NCBI GenBank assembly: GCA_026182355.1
Contig: JAPFBL010000243.1
Span: forward strand, 744,001-808,000
DNA: 64,000 bases
Direction of reading: 5' to 3'
Source of the DNA: Hermatobates lingyangjiaoensis
Lineage: Eukaryota; Arthropoda; Insecta; Hemiptera; Hermatobatidae
Shown: positions 11,105-21,970 of the stretch, piece by piece
How positions within the stretch are numbered: the stretch's first letter is position 1
Layout: each line of letters opens with the position of its first letter
Made by a program: the position numbers and the translations under genes
The notes under the pieces: model-generated
Seen by the model: the letters and a program-made list of their open reading frames with translations, nothing else
What the model was told of the DNA's origin: nothing
The model's database searches: none

Positions 11105-12023
11105 CATGAGCGAACCACAATACGATGGGGTATTAACGCAGGTGGTGCTAGACTCTCTACTGCAGACGATACTTCTCACATTTTATGATACTGACTGAGA
11201 ATTTCCTGCAGTTCAGCTTAGTAGACCGAGGGTTAACATTATTACCTCCCTGTAATTCCCCTCTGGTCCGCTTTGTCGATCTTTGTTGACAATTGCCAAA
11301 TCATTACCTCCTCCATGGTTTAGTTAGCTGGGTGGTGACTTTGTAATCAGCATGTAGTGAACTGCAGAGTCATCTCATTTCTTATCTACTAAAAATTTCC
11401 CTTTCATCTTATCAATTACTTTCCATTTTTTGACTGAAAGTAAAAAAGAAATCATTATTGCGTTTATTTTTCCTTCAAATATTCTTTTAATATTTATTTG
11501 ATAATTGATGGTATTTTCAATTTTTTTTTATATTTGTTGAGGAAAATATATAAAAGAGCAAGTATTGTAGAGTGAGGTTGTGGTTGACTTATTATTGTTT
11601 CTAATGATTTTAAATCATCTGTGTAATAAACTCAATAAGAAAAGCTAATATTTTAACAAATTTGGCATTCGCTTTGACATCCCTTGTTTTATTCGGAGTG
11701 TTTTTGATTGTGCCAAATATTTGATTCCATACACAAGACAGCCTACTTGTTTCAATGTATCTGCCAGTTATTATTCATGCCAAGAATATTTATCGAGTTA
11801 TTTTTAGCTAACCGCTTACTTTACACCTTTTTAATCATTTTTGGCAACTTTCCCTTGATGTCGCGCTTTGTGTTTTTGCTAAAGACCTTTGGGGAAAACT
11901 TTTCTTTTACCTGTTTGAGATTGAAATATAAAATTATCAGATTAATGATAATACAAGGATTTGTTTAAAGAGGGTAGTTGGTAAATTTGACTTGTTAAAA
12001 TTGCTTTTGGATTAATTATAACA
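11105..12023. other. No gene recognised
   Basis: The plus-strand open frame at 11708-11968 shows no recognisable domain. The remainder is AT-rich. Confidence 0.35.
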
Positions 12024-12100
12024 CAGGCGTTCCCAGATAGCGGTGCTCGCACCCGCTGGGGGTGGGAGACATCATTCCAGGGGGCGTGAGAAGCAGTGTT
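12024..12100 (+). mobile_element. hAT-like transposon end
   Basis: CAGGCGTTCCCAGATAGCGG followed by a GGGGGTGGGAGAC / CAGGGGGCGTGAG block resembles the CAGTGGTTCCCAACC-type termini of hAT elements. The matching end was not located. Confidence 0.45.
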
Positions 12101-12201
12101 GTAACTTTTAAGAAATTTTCTTAGTTTAAAGAAATTTCAATATGATATTTTTTGAAGGAAATTTTCAAAAGCTTAGCGTTATGATCTTATAGGGGGGATT
12201 A

Positions 12202-12204
<3 letters not shown>

Positions 12205-12240
<36 letters not shown>

Positions 12241-12682
12241 TATAAATAGGGAGCAGACCTTCTTTTATACATATTGTGTTAAACTGAATTGCCTTAATTA
12301 AACATACCTTTTTTTTTGAGCAGTTTTTCATATTTCCTTGCTAATTTTAAATCGTCTTGATTTAGCTGGTGGATTATTTGAGCGAAACTCTGGTAAGCCA
12401 TCAATATTTAATGATTAACATAACATAACATGACATGTTTCGGTTGTCTCCAACCACCATCAGTTTTGTAACGTTTTATAATAATTTCTGATGATGGTTG
12501 GAGACAACCGAAACATGTCATGTTATGTTATATTAATCATTAAATATTGATGGCTTACCAGAGTTTCGCTCAAATAATCCACCAGCTAAATCAAGACGAT
12601 TTAAAATTAGCAAGGAAATATGAAAAACTGCTCAAAAAAAAGGTATGTTTAATTAAGGCAATTCAGTTTAACACAATATATA
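12205..12682. mobile_element. F7: foldback made of two PLE 5' ends, head to head
   Basis: After a (TA)n tract (12205-12238) come two inverted arms of about 200 bp meeting near 12475. Each arm carries the hammerhead-like core and then the start of a PLE ORF. The right arm reads MAYQSFAQIIHQL then LARKYEKLLKKK and AIQFNT. The left arm (minus) reads the same and continues AIQFNTICIKEGLLP, the conserved PLE block ending LLPKYTN. Both arms end in (TA)-rich DNA at about this codon. Confidence 0.8.
12488..12519 (+). ncRNA. Hammerhead-ribozyme-like core (F7)
   Basis: CTGATGA (12488-12494), T, helix GGTTG-GAGA-CAACC (12496-12509), GAA, then self-complementary ACATGT and C (12513-12519). This maps to C3-A9, helix II, G12-A14, a minimal helix III and the cleavage nucleotide of a type I hammerhead. 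Deviation: one extra nucleotide between A9 and helix II. The inverted arm (12432-12463, minus) has CTGATGG. The putative PLE start ATG overlaps the helix III segment. Confidence 0.6.
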
Positions 12683-12689
12683 TATATTT

Positions 12690-12935
12690 GTAAAAGTTGG
12701 AAGGAGTCCTTCATTTAAACATATATTGTTAAATAACGCCCCATATTTGTCTTGTATCTGTTTCTTACACAATTTCTCCAGTTTCCGGAATTCCTTCCTC
12801 GTCTCTTCATTAAAACTATAAAGCTTATCACCTATATTGCTAGTCGACATGTTTCTGAATGACATTGTACTGACTCTTTTGCCACAACAATTACTAAACT
12901 TTAAGTCAGCATTTGAAAAAACTCCCGTCTCAAAT
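12690..12935 (-). pseudogene. PLE ORF N-terminal fragment
   Basis: The frame reads MSTSNIGDKLYSFNEETRKE, then FRKLEKLCKKQIQDKYGALF and NNICLNEGLLPTFTNIYI. It is homologous in layout to the fragments at 38586-38750 and 56306-56446. A GAAACATGTC remnant of the ribozyme core immediately precedes the ATG, as in F7. Coding ends at the LLP.(Y/F)TNIY block beside (TA)n. Confidence 0.7.
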
Positions 12936-12964
12936 TTACAATAGAAACAGAAAAAGAAAAGAGA

Positions 12965-13400
12965 ATGAACTTCCTTCATGTAAATATTACCCTACAAAAT
13001 AACTACCACAGACTTCTATTTACAGAAAACCTACCAACACAGCATCATACGAATGCTGTAATGCTGTCAATGCGAAGAGCGAATGCCCTCAACGGTATAA
13101 AGATGCCACTATCAGATCCCTCATCCACAGAACGTACAAGACCGACTCATCCTGGGACCTTTTTAACAGTAATATTTCTTCAACCAAGCAAGCGCTAATC
13201 AACAATGGTTACTCAAAGAAATATTTCGACAACATTCTAAGACGCTACCTGGAGAATAGATTCACCTCAGACAATAAGAGCCTAAAGACAGGCACAAACC
13301 ACAAAATATACAGAAAAAACGAACCAGTATACAGATGAATATAAAAAAGATGAACATGTTTTGAAAAGTATTATAAAAAGCCATGTTAAATTAAATTAAG
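12965..13400 (+). pseudogene. Penelope-like element RT C-terminal fragment, two frameshifts
   Basis: Three successive frames give one PLE alignment. MNFLHVNIT (12965-) precedes a shift near 13000. Then come TSIYRKPTNTASY, CPQRYKDATIRSLIHRTYK and KQALINNGYSKKYFDN, ending at a TGA at 13336-13338. After another +1 shift, DEYKKDEHVLKSIIKSHVK follows. These are the post-catalytic IYRKPT, P.RYK..VI.SL..RAY, K..L.NN.Y and YK.DE..LK.II motifs of PLE RTs. The YADD core and the endonuclease are missing. Confidence 0.85.
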
Positions 13401-13445
13401 TCATGTTAAAACCCGTTACTAATTAAAGGGTTACTAGCAGTTTCG

Positions 13446-13620
13446 TCTATAATGTGCTTGGTCTCACTTTCTCTTTACTCCTGAAGACGGATTACCCGAA
13501 AATTTGAGTCTGTAAGTGTGTTTCTTTTACTTTCTGTGCTGCCTATCTTCAATTTTGAACTGTTATGGTGTCCAGTTTGGATCCTCTTTCCGTTTATCAA
13601 GTGTATATATATATATATAT
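13446..13620 (+). mobile_element. F2 element, single right arm
   Basis: Carries GTGCTTGGTCTCACTTTCTC, CTGAAGA at 13481-13487, TTTGAGTCTGTAAGTGTGTT and the outer end GTGTCCAGTTTGGATC, then (TA)n at 13603-13620. The left arm is missing. Confidence 0.8.
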
Positions 13621-13856
13621 GATCAACCCACAATAAGAAATGGGAAAACAAGACTAAGATCTTTCAACCGTAACAAGCGGTCTTCGTCAGAGTCAAAAAC
13701 CCAACTGAGGTGTTTTCAGTTGGGTGTTGGGTTTGTCAGTTGGGTTTTTGACTCTGAGGAAGATCGCTTGTTACGGTTGAAAGATCTTAGTCTTGTTTTC
13801 CCATTTCTTATTGTGGTTTGATCATTGATTGTTATTTCACGTGTTTATGTGAAATC

Positions 13857-13887
<31 letters not shown>

Positions 13888-13889
13888 CT
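13621..13889. mobile_element. F1 foldback element
   Basis: Inverted arms GATCAACCCACAATAAGAAA / TTCTTATTGTGGTTTGATCA with the core CTGAGGA at 13754-13760 (plus) and CTGACGA on the minus strand near 13684-13690. The centre holds repeated CAGTTGGGT segments. It ends in (TA)n from about 13861. Confidence 0.85.
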
Positions 13890-14680
13890 TAAGAAACAAG
13901 TTTTGTCTTTTTAAAAACAGATGTTTAACTGAATAATTCGTATTGTATATTACTAACTTTTATATATGAAAAAATATAAAAGCGAGCACCTCAAAATTTT
14001 AAGTTAAGGGTAGGGTGTTAGGCATGGGTATGATTAGTGGTAGGCCATTAAATCGAAATATTGAGTAGTGTTTGGTTTTTAATAAAGACATGGGGGATTA
14101 TATGTAAAAACTTGAGAGATTTGTAAAGGGGATGTAGGTTATTGACTGTTTTGGCAAACACCTGTGGTTTAGTATGTAACAAGCTATTTGGATTTATCGT
14201 GTTGGAGGTTCATGAATGCCGCGCCTCATATTGCAGTTTGATGGAGTCAATACAGGCTCAGATTAGGGGTAGCACCGTGCTATGCTCTCAATTGGTTTCT
14301 CCCCTTCACATTTAGATCTCTTTACTTCCTGTCACAGTTTGCATTAAATCCTGCTTTGGCATTTCAGATCATTCCCTCTCTGTTAGTATCATCTTTATGT
14401 AATTATTCAATCATTATAGCGGAAATAACGGTGTACAGTACAGTAACTGTGGTTTTTAATTAGTTAAATATTGTTATCAGTGATACCATCAAAGGCCTAT
14501 TATTATTAAATTGTATAAATGAAGAGTTATTGAGAAATACACTTGACCCTCGAATTTCTGTACTAATAGAGATTGAGAAAGGTCCGGAATATAGTAATAT
14601 AGTGATTATGCACCTCTAATAGCCTCTAGCACTCAACTCCGACTTTCGGCCTTCACGAGGCTACTCTGTTAACCTACTAT
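13890..14680. other. No gene recognised
   Basis: AT-rich, with nothing identified. Confidence 0.35.
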
Positions 14681-15301
14681 ATGCAGGGACAAACGAAAGA
14701 GGCTGGGCCTGACCACCTTAGTTTCACCATCCTTCGAACTTCCCAAATCCTCTCCTTTTATCCCAGGCTCAATCCAAGGAGTTTTGTGATCCGTGCCGAA
14801 GGATGGATGATACAGGGGCGATTGTATTACGAACGGAGCCTCAAGAGAACCAGGTGACCTCCTTGAGTAAGTAGCCTTACTCCGGTATGCGATGCTCTGC
14901 CGAAGCTGACAAAATACCACCGATAGAGCTTCAGGGATTTTCCCCTGTATGATACTAAGGAGAAAGATGTCCGGAGACCAATATCCGGAAGGGCAGAGGG
15001 TCCAAAAGTGCTAACTCGTAGGAGTCAACCTCCCACAAGTGAACCTAAGGACCTGAAGAGAGAGAAAGGAAGCCACTTTCTCCCGAAACGTAGGGAGCCT
15101 AAATGGGCATTATCAATGATAGTTATCAAAGAAGAGGATGAAACACCGTTACACCTGCTGAGTGACTGTCAGGCAACTGTGCTGCACAGAGGTAGGTGCT
15201 TCGGGATACTCAACAAAATCATAGAAGAACTTTTACCACTGGAACCAGCAAAAGTGCTGAGCTTCTTGGAGGCGTTGAAGCTAACTGCTGGGGTACTTTA
15301 G
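14680..15301 (+). pseudogene. Non-LTR retrotransposon 3' tail fragment
   Basis: The open frame 15008-15301 contains KEEDETPLHLLSDCQ, then RCFGILNKIIEELLPL and VLSFLEALKLTAGVL. This matches the C-terminal Cys/His-type region and leucine-rich end of jockey/R1-type non-LTR retrotransposon proteins (C..C...E.ET..HLL..C.......R...L). The upstream Cys pair appears lost (MIVIKEEDE where C..C.EE is expected). The preceding 300 bp is GC-richer and probably belongs to the same insertion. It is 5'-truncated, as usual for this class. Confidence 0.6.
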
Positions 15302-16285
15302 CACAGAAGGGGGAAGTACAATAGTTTTTAAGATGCAAGGCTATAATCAACCCAAAAGTATAATATTAATAATAATAATAGACTATTCTCTGCCTCACTT
15401 TGCCTTAAATGACAATTGCAATCATCAAATACAGGTGGATACAGTCAGTTTATGTTTATTATACCTTAAAATATTTAATAATGATATTGTTTATGCATAA
15501 TAAAGGTATAGTTTGCTTAAGATAAGGAAATTGACTTTCCCAGGTAACTCGGTCTCACTCTGCCCTTATTTTGTGTTATCAATACCTGTATGATAATTTA
15601 TGTTATTGGGAAGAAAAAAAAGTTCGTAAACTTGAAAGTGCGATTTTTTGAAGTTCAGGAACTCAAGAGTGGAATTGCAAATGAATGAAAGGTGAGACAA
15701 ACTGTTGAGAGATTTGCGATAGTATAATTGTATAGTAAAATTATGCAGTTAATACTATCTGTCTAAAAATAGAAATATCTTTTTTTGTACCACACACACA
15801 CGCTTATAGACTTTTGCTTTCAATGTTGTTCTATGTGAAGAAAGTGTGGCTCATTTGTTAATTGGGACCCACTTTAGATAAAGCCCAGTCACTATACCAG
15901 ATTTGTTCGGCATTACAAGTCCTAAATTTCTCCTTAATGAAGTTAACTTTAAAGTCAGGAATATAAAAGGAATATCTGATATAACTTCATAGGGGATATG
16001 TATAAACCTAAAACATCGAACAAAAAAAAAACAAACAAAAACATAAAGTTAGAGTTAAGCTATACTAAAATGTTATATACTTCAACCATTGTTATTAAAG
16101 TGATTAATTCTTTTTCTATTGTTCCTTTTGCTTATATCATTTTTATACTTTTAGAAATATACATTTGATTTCGAAAATGATGTTAGTAAAGTTCAAATTT
16201 ATGGGTTTTTGATACTTTGCCAGAATAATGTTTGCAATTTGATACTGGCATTGGGCGAGCAGTCAGGTCTGAGTATCTCTTACAT
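15302..16285. other. No gene recognised
   Basis: AT-rich. Only a short (TAA)n at about 15361-15380 and a (CA)n near 15793 are noted. Confidence 0.4.
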
Positions 16286-16360
16286 CAGGTGTGCACAAAC
16301 TTTTTTTTTTCACTGAGAAAAATATAACAGGAGCGGCCTCTCATTCTGTAGTGTGTAAAG
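16286..16360 (+). mobile_element. Possible hAT-like transposon end
   Basis: CAGGTGTGCACAAACTTTTT followed by CACTGAGA and AGGAGCGGCC resembles CAG.GGTGTGC-type hAT termini. No matching end found. Confidence 0.3.
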
Positions 16361-16604
16361 TAAACAAAATCAATAACTTGTGGCTAAATTGTACTGGGCA
16401 GGTCAATAGGCTTGAAGGGGGGAAAAACAATAGATTCAAGGTTGTTGATTCTGTTTACTGAAAATCTCATGTAAGGGTGAATAATATAAATAGAACTAAT
16501 GTATTCATTTTTAATTCAAGAGCTATGCTAGCAGTTATTGTATGGTACTTACTCATGATAGTGAGGAAAACATATTACGTATTCATGACAAGGAATTTAT
16601 TTTG

Positions 16605-16638
16605 CAACGCGTTTCGAACACTTAGTGTTCATCATCAG
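16605..16638 (-). ncRNA. Hammerhead-ribozyme-like core (F5, copy 1)
   Basis: On the minus strand: CTGATGA (16632-16638), T, a GAACACT/AAGTGTTC hairpin, GAA, palindromic ACGCGT, then T. Immediately after the predicted cleavage nucleotide comes GCAAAATAAA (16596-16605), exactly complementary to TTTATTTTGC (16647-16656) upstream of the core. That is where helix I should be. An 8-nt asymmetric loop separates that strand from CTGATGA. Confidence 0.65.
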
Positions 16639-16781
16639 GCACATCTGCAAAATAAAGGCAAAATGAATACGAAATATTTTTTTTACCGTTAATATCTTTC
16701 ATTTTAATTAAAAACTTCATGAGATTGCGGCCTCGGAGGTCTTTGATAATGTTTGCAAAATCCACAAGGAATTTATTTTGC

Positions 16782-16814
16782 GACGCGTTTCGAACACTTA
16801 GTGTTCATCATCAG
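16782..16814 (-). ncRNA. Hammerhead-ribozyme-like core (F5, copy 2)
   Basis: Same arrangement 176 bp downstream, CTGATGA at 16808-16814. The predicted cleavage nucleotide is C instead of U. One pair of the flanking helix is broken. Confidence 0.6.
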
Positions 16815-17223
16815 GCACATCTGTAAAATAAAGGCAAAATGAATACGAAATATTTTTTTTTACCGTTAATACCTTCATTTTAATTAAAAACTTCATGAGA
16901 TTGCGGCCTCGGAGGTCTTTGATATTAATAAACTCATTCGTTTCTATTCTTCTTTATGTCTGAATCAACAGATTCCTAGTTACCCTAAATTTTTAAAATT
17001 ATTAATATTTAGTTTTAATGGTTTGGTTTTTTTATTTTAGATTATTGAAAATGTAATTGTTTCAAATGTAAAAAATTTATATTATAAAAATAATAAAACA
17101 GCGTTTAATGGTGAAATATGTAGTTAGAATATTCTTCTTCATTGTGTAACCGTCTAAGATAAGGAATTACGTGGGAAGTTTGTTGCTGGAAATTTTCGGT
17201 GAGAACTTCTGCTCGGGATTCTC

Positions 17224-17517
17224 GTGCTCGTCTTCATTTATTTGTTTCATTCTTATAAACATTTGCTCAAGCTATTGACTTTTCGCCAAGGAAAGCAGGT
17301 TGATTGGAAAGTAATGGGGCGTTGTGGTGTAAGTAGGATTGATAATCGGGGAAGGCTTTTGATGACACTAATTCACCGCGAGTGGGAGATGGCTCTATCG
17401 CGTTTCTCACCCAACTTATCTAATTGCAATGTAAACGCTACCTTTTCGGGGGGATGGATGCCTGTCATGCAGCAAACCATTGACATGCGAGTCTCTACTT
17501 TCATTATCCCCTCATAG
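17224..17517 (+). other. Unrecognised GC-richer open frame
   Basis: A 97-codon frame including QVDWKVMGRCGVSRIDNRGR. A minus-strand frame over about 17380-17520 is also open and ends GEKRDRAISHSR then stop. I recognise neither, and which strand (if any) is coding is unclear. A donor-like CAG/GTAAAG lies at 17534-17541. Confidence 0.25.
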
Positions 17518-17731
17518 TGCCAGCACAAAACTCAGGTAAAGTCAATTTTTAGGGGGGGCAACTGATCTATTTCTAGATCATAGCTAACTTTATGCTATTA
17601 AAGAAGCTTTGATAGTAACGGCTTTCTAATATCGAAGGAAGAATAATTTGCAAGTATCTTAAAAGTTTTGCTTTCCCTATATTCAATTTTGAAGGGTGCC
17701 CATAAGTAACTTTACACTTGATATCACCAAA

Positions 17732-18000
17732 ATGTAAAATATTAAAATTAGTAATAATACATTCCGTCATACCTCGTAAAGTCTCTGAAAAGCTCGACCG
17801 GTTTCGGGTCTGTCTGGATCCCATCTTCAAGAGCACCTAACTGACTGTCAGTTAGGTGCTCTTGAAGATGGGATCCAGACGGACCCGAAACCGGTCGAGC
17901 TTTTCAGAGACTTTACGTGGTATGACGGAATGTATTATTACTAATTCTAATATTACTAACCTCAGTGGAACTAACCCATTAACTATATGTAAAATATTAA
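17732..18000. mobile_element. F6 foldback element with 14-bp target duplication
   Basis: The element 17746-17986 is flanked by ATGTAAAATATTAA at 17732-17745 and 17987-18000. The arms (about 90 bp, from AATACATTCCGTCATACC) fold back with almost no spacer around 17844. The plus strand has TTGAAGA, T, GGG-loop-CCC, GAA, palindromic ACCGGT, then C, with GCTC/GAGC as potential helix I. C3 of the hammerhead is replaced by T. The right end carries an extra CTCAGTGGAACTAACCCATT. Confidence 0.8.
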
Positions 18001-18694
18001 GTTACAATTAATTGTTGCGATTACGTCACAAATGCATAGTGTAAAATTCTGACATAATCGAGAGTGCAATCTAGAGTACGGCTGACTTCAATAAATCAGT
18101 GTTAGAGATGTTTGTTCACTCGGTTCGCTATCCACATTCAACTCGACTGTGCTTTAATCTCAGTTGAGTATTAACTACACTAAGGGAAAATCGCAATTCC
18201 ATTGAGAAAATGATTTTTATTTTGGAAAAAGAATTTTGTAGTGTGTGTTTGGGCAGTTCTATTGCACTGGGGAACCTATTTCTTTTGAAGATACAGTTAC
18301 AAGGGAGTCGTACCTTACGATGCTACGTGAATTTCTATTGTCAGTGAAGAATGTAAACACTTTGAACATTTAGTGTAATACAATGACTACATTTCAACTA
18401 TTCAAATGAATTAATAATTATGTTATGATGTGATAAATACAATGAATTCATCTTTGTAATAATTGTAAAGTGGGCACCCCATTATATTCATGATTTAGCA
18501 TAATTGGGTCGTTAGAGTATAACATAAAAATTAACTTAATAAAGAAGTAAACTAAATTAAATACTCGTATAACATTAAACACATGAAATAGAAATCAAAG
18601 TTTAAGTTACAGGAAGAAAATCAGGAATGTGACTAAGGTATTTCAACCAAAACAAGCAGTCTTCGTTATAACTGGTTTGGACTGTTTCTATATT

Positions 18695-18698
<4 letters not shown>
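18001..18698. other. No gene; degenerate F1 trace at the right end
   Basis: AT-rich. At 18623-18675, GACTAAGGTATTTCAACC and AACAAGCAGTCTTCGT resemble a diverged F1 arm (minus). Confidence 0.4.
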
Positions 18699-18750
<52 letters not shown>

Positions 18751-19102
18751 GAGTTCGAGATTAACAAAGAGCAACACACAAAGTAGGGAAACACACTTAC
18801 AGACTCAAATTTTCGGGTAATCCGTCTTCAGGAGAAAAGAGAATGGGAGACCAAGCACGTTGTAGGCGCAACGGCAAGTAACCCAATGGTTACTTGCAAC
18901 GGCAAGGGTTACTTGCCGTTGCGCCTACAACGTGCTTGGTCACCCATTCTCTTTTCTCCTGAAGACGGATTACCCGAAAATTTGAGTCTGTAAGTGTGTT
19001 TCCCTACTTTGTGTGTTGCTCTTTGTTAATCTCGAACTCGTATTGTGTCCAGTTTGGATCGTATTTCGTTTTATCAGTGAAATATATATATATATATATA
19101 TA

Positions 19103-19133
<31 letters not shown>
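18699..19133. mobile_element. F2 foldback element between two (TA)n tracts
   Basis: (TA)n occupies 18699-18747 and 19082-19133. The element 18749-19081 has well-matched arms of about 145 bp. CTGAAGA lies at 18825-18831 (minus) and 18959-18965 (plus). The right outer end has GTGTCCAGTTTGGATCGTAT, shared with F3. The centre consists of repeats of GGTTACTTGCCGTTGC. Confidence 0.9.
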
Positions 19134-19135
<2 letters not shown>

Positions 19136-19139
19136 AAAT

Positions 19140-19290
19140 GGTAATAAATTGTCGACCGTGGGACAGATATGTAACACAAAAAGGATAAATTGGGATGCGG
19201 TCAGTTTCTTCCTCTTCCAATCAAATTCTCATTGCCGACGTTTCGATTTTATTCGAAATCTTTTTCAAAGGCCTACAATACAAAGGAAAT
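19140..19290 (-). mobile_element. F4 terminal repeat, single arm
   Basis: Contains CTCATTGCCGACGTTTCGAT, ATTCGAAATCTTTTTCAAAG and GCCTAC: on the minus strand, GAAACGTCG preceded by an inverted GATTT/AAATC stem. This is the 3' terminal sequence of the PLE at 51417-52090. Confidence 0.7.
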
Positions 19291-19850
19291 TAAGAGATTA
19301 AAGACGTAGATTTTTGACTTAAACAAAAAGAAGTACATTATGAAAAAAACAAATAAAAACACGAGTATTAGGATAGCAATAAAAATAAAATAAACTATTC
19401 AATTATTCGTATATATATATATATAAAGAATAGGACGCTATTTTTTTACCTCTAATTATGTTGCATTGGTATTGTTTGACAAGTATTTTTACGATTTGCC
19501 AGTTCGACCTATATATTTTATGACAAGGGTTACTGGGAATTTTTATTAAATGCAACTATATATTTAATTTCTTTAGAGAGTTTTTATTTAAAATATACAT
19601 AAAATAGTGTCAGTGTATTATAAGAGAGATTTTAGTCACATTTTTGATTGATATATACTCACAATACATTCTGCTCTGATACAAATACAACCATCTTCGT
19701 GGGTATACTTAATTTTAGTTTCAATGTAAAATATGAAATGAATGAACGAGAACGTTTTTAATTTTATATTCAATAAATAATCTATTATACTATTGTTATT
19801 TAACCATACCAGGATAGTATTATGAGGTATAGTTAAGTGATTTGGTGATG

Positions 19851-19919
19851 CTGGTTTATACCATAAAGTCTAAACATGAATTATCTGGTTTATACCATAA
19901 AGTCTTAAACATGAATTAT
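19851..19919 (+). repeat. 34-bp tandem duplication
   Basis: CTGGTTTATACCATAAAGTC with TAAACATGAATTAT occurs twice in tandem, the copies differing by one inserted T. Confidence 0.8.
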
Positions 19920-20128
19920 GCATTCCTTGCTTGAAGTTGTGCCCAGCCGGACTATTAACGTAATTAACCATTTTTTTTTATCGCATCACATTTTCGAAAG
20001 GTTTAACTTTTACGTATGACCCATTTTAGTGGGTACTTTTTTTATTAATGGAAGGGTTGGTTGTCAGGTTGAGTCTACACGGGGCTACTAATTTTATTTA
20101 TTCAGGGCTAACAGGCAAGCGACCTTTG

Positions 20129-20296
20129 ACGGTCCACACTAACCTATTCGCGTTAAGAAAGCGTTTCATACTTTTAAACATAGTTATATTATAAATCCGG
20201 GTCAGTTTTGACACGGTCCACACTAACCTATTCGCGTTAAGAAAGCCTTTCATACTTTTAAACATACTTATATTATAAATCCGGGTCAGTTTTTCT
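20129..20296 (-). repeat. 84-bp tandem duplication, in frame on the minus strand
   Basis: Two units of 84 bp starting ACGGTCCACACTAACCTATT at 20129 and 20213. The minus frame 20098-20304 therefore holds two 28-residue repeats (KLTRIYNI..MFKSMK then FLNANRLVWTV). No similarity recognised; no splice or promoter evidence. Confidence 0.6.
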
Positions 20297-20304
20297 ACGA
20301 TCAC

Positions 20305-21215
20305 GTCTTCTTAATCATGTCTTAACAATCCTCATTGACCACTCTTAACAGCCTTAATATTAAAAAAAGTTTTTTTTTTCTTTGAATTTATATAATTTTA
20401 GTTAAATTACAATCAAATTTAGTTGATACTTATATTAAAATTAATCACAGGAACATTTCATTGTTATATGCTCTGATGATTTTCTTATAAAACACCTTTC
20501 CATTGTAACCAAATTTCCAATCATATGAAATTACTATGATTTGTACAAGTTTTGGTATAATAAAACACAATGCTTAAATATGAACTTCAGCATTCTATCC
20601 AATGCAGTTTGTTCTGAAGGTCTTTTTTTTTTGTGCAAAATAATAAATTTTCAAGGCCAATAGAGAAAATATTAATTTATTTTCTATAATTGAAATTTAA
20701 ATACTTTTTTGATTATAATATTTCAAAAAAAGAAAAAAAATACATACTTGAGTTGTCTGTAACTAAAATTGATAATTATTTTGATTTATTGATTTATTCT
20801 AATCTAACTGTCAACGTTTTGGTAATGATAATGAAAATCTAGTCATTCTTATTGAGCTTAAAAAATATTAGACAAGTAAGAATGACTAATTATTAAGATT
20901 ATAAGGAGTCATTAATAATATTAATAATGAAATTAAGAGTAATTAGTAAGTGGTGATATCAGTGTCTACAGCGGAGTTAACATAGTTATCCCAACAATTA
21001 TACACGGTGGCATCCTGGTTATTGTTTTCATTATCCTTTCACAGATTTAATTAAAACATATTAAATAATCTCTGAAGTTAATAACACAAAGTATTCCTCT
21101 CGGTTTTAAATAGATTAGTTCATTTTTATTTCATTAAAAACACATATTTTTTTATTGAAATGGATATTTTGTTAAATTCTGCAGGTTTAATTAATTAATT
21201 AGTGTTTTATTACAT
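20305..21215. other. No gene recognised
   Basis: Very AT-rich, nothing identified. Confidence 0.4.
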
Positions 21216-21227
21216 GACAAAAAAATA

Positions 21228-21372
21228 CTTTATATATATATATATATATATATAAACTAGAATTTTCAAAAGAACACATAGAAAAGAAATCACTGAACTC
21301 ACTATTATATTTCGATGTCCTCGTCGTCAGGAATAGTTGTGAATCTATTTTACATATATGTGAATATAGATG

Positions 21373-21412
<40 letters not shown>
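21228..21412 (-). mobile_element. F9 element, single arm between (TA)n tracts
   Basis: (TA)n at about 21230-21254 and 21377-21412. The arm (21255-21360) has AACTCACTATTATATTTCGA. On the minus strand CTGACGA (21324-21330) is followed by C, GAGGACATC and GAAA. Confidence 0.6.
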
Positions 21413-21416
<4 letters not shown>

Positions 21417-21445
21417 TCAAAAATTGTTATTGACCTCTTCTATTC

Positions 21446-21516
21446 TATTCACTGTTTTGTTATTGAGGGCTAGGTCAAATATTTGACCTAGCCCTCAATA
21501 ACGAAACAGTGAATAT
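21446..21516. repeat. Near-perfect 68-bp palindrome beside (TA)n
   Basis: Arms from ATTCACTGTTTTGTTATTGA to GGGCTAGGTCAAAT fold back with no spacer; one G/T mismatch. (TA)n follows to about 21533. Confidence 0.75.
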
Positions 21517-21540
21517 ATATATATATATATATATAATTAA

Positions 21541-21962
<422 letters not shown>

Positions 21963-21970
21963 ATATATTG

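Larger units (their letters stand above)
16530..16923 (-). mobile_element. F5 elements in direct tandem, 176-bp period
   Basis: Two head-to-tail copies of about 159 bp begin at 16589 and 16765 (CAAGGAATTTATTTTGC) and end GGAGGTCTTTGATA. Each contains the F5 core on the minus strand. Outside is the F5 terminus GTTATTGTATGGTACTTACT. Tandem terminal repeats are characteristic of PLE insertions. Confidence 0.8.

Noticed and set aside
12488..12519. Calling the cores proven canonical hammerhead ribozymes
   Set aside because: All carry one extra nucleotide between CTGANGA and stem II, some families have T instead of C3, and activity cannot be inferred from sequence alone. Annotated as hammerhead-like.
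17224..17517. Confident host exon
   Set aside because: Both strands are partly open, no recognised motif, and splice signals fit poorly with the frame.
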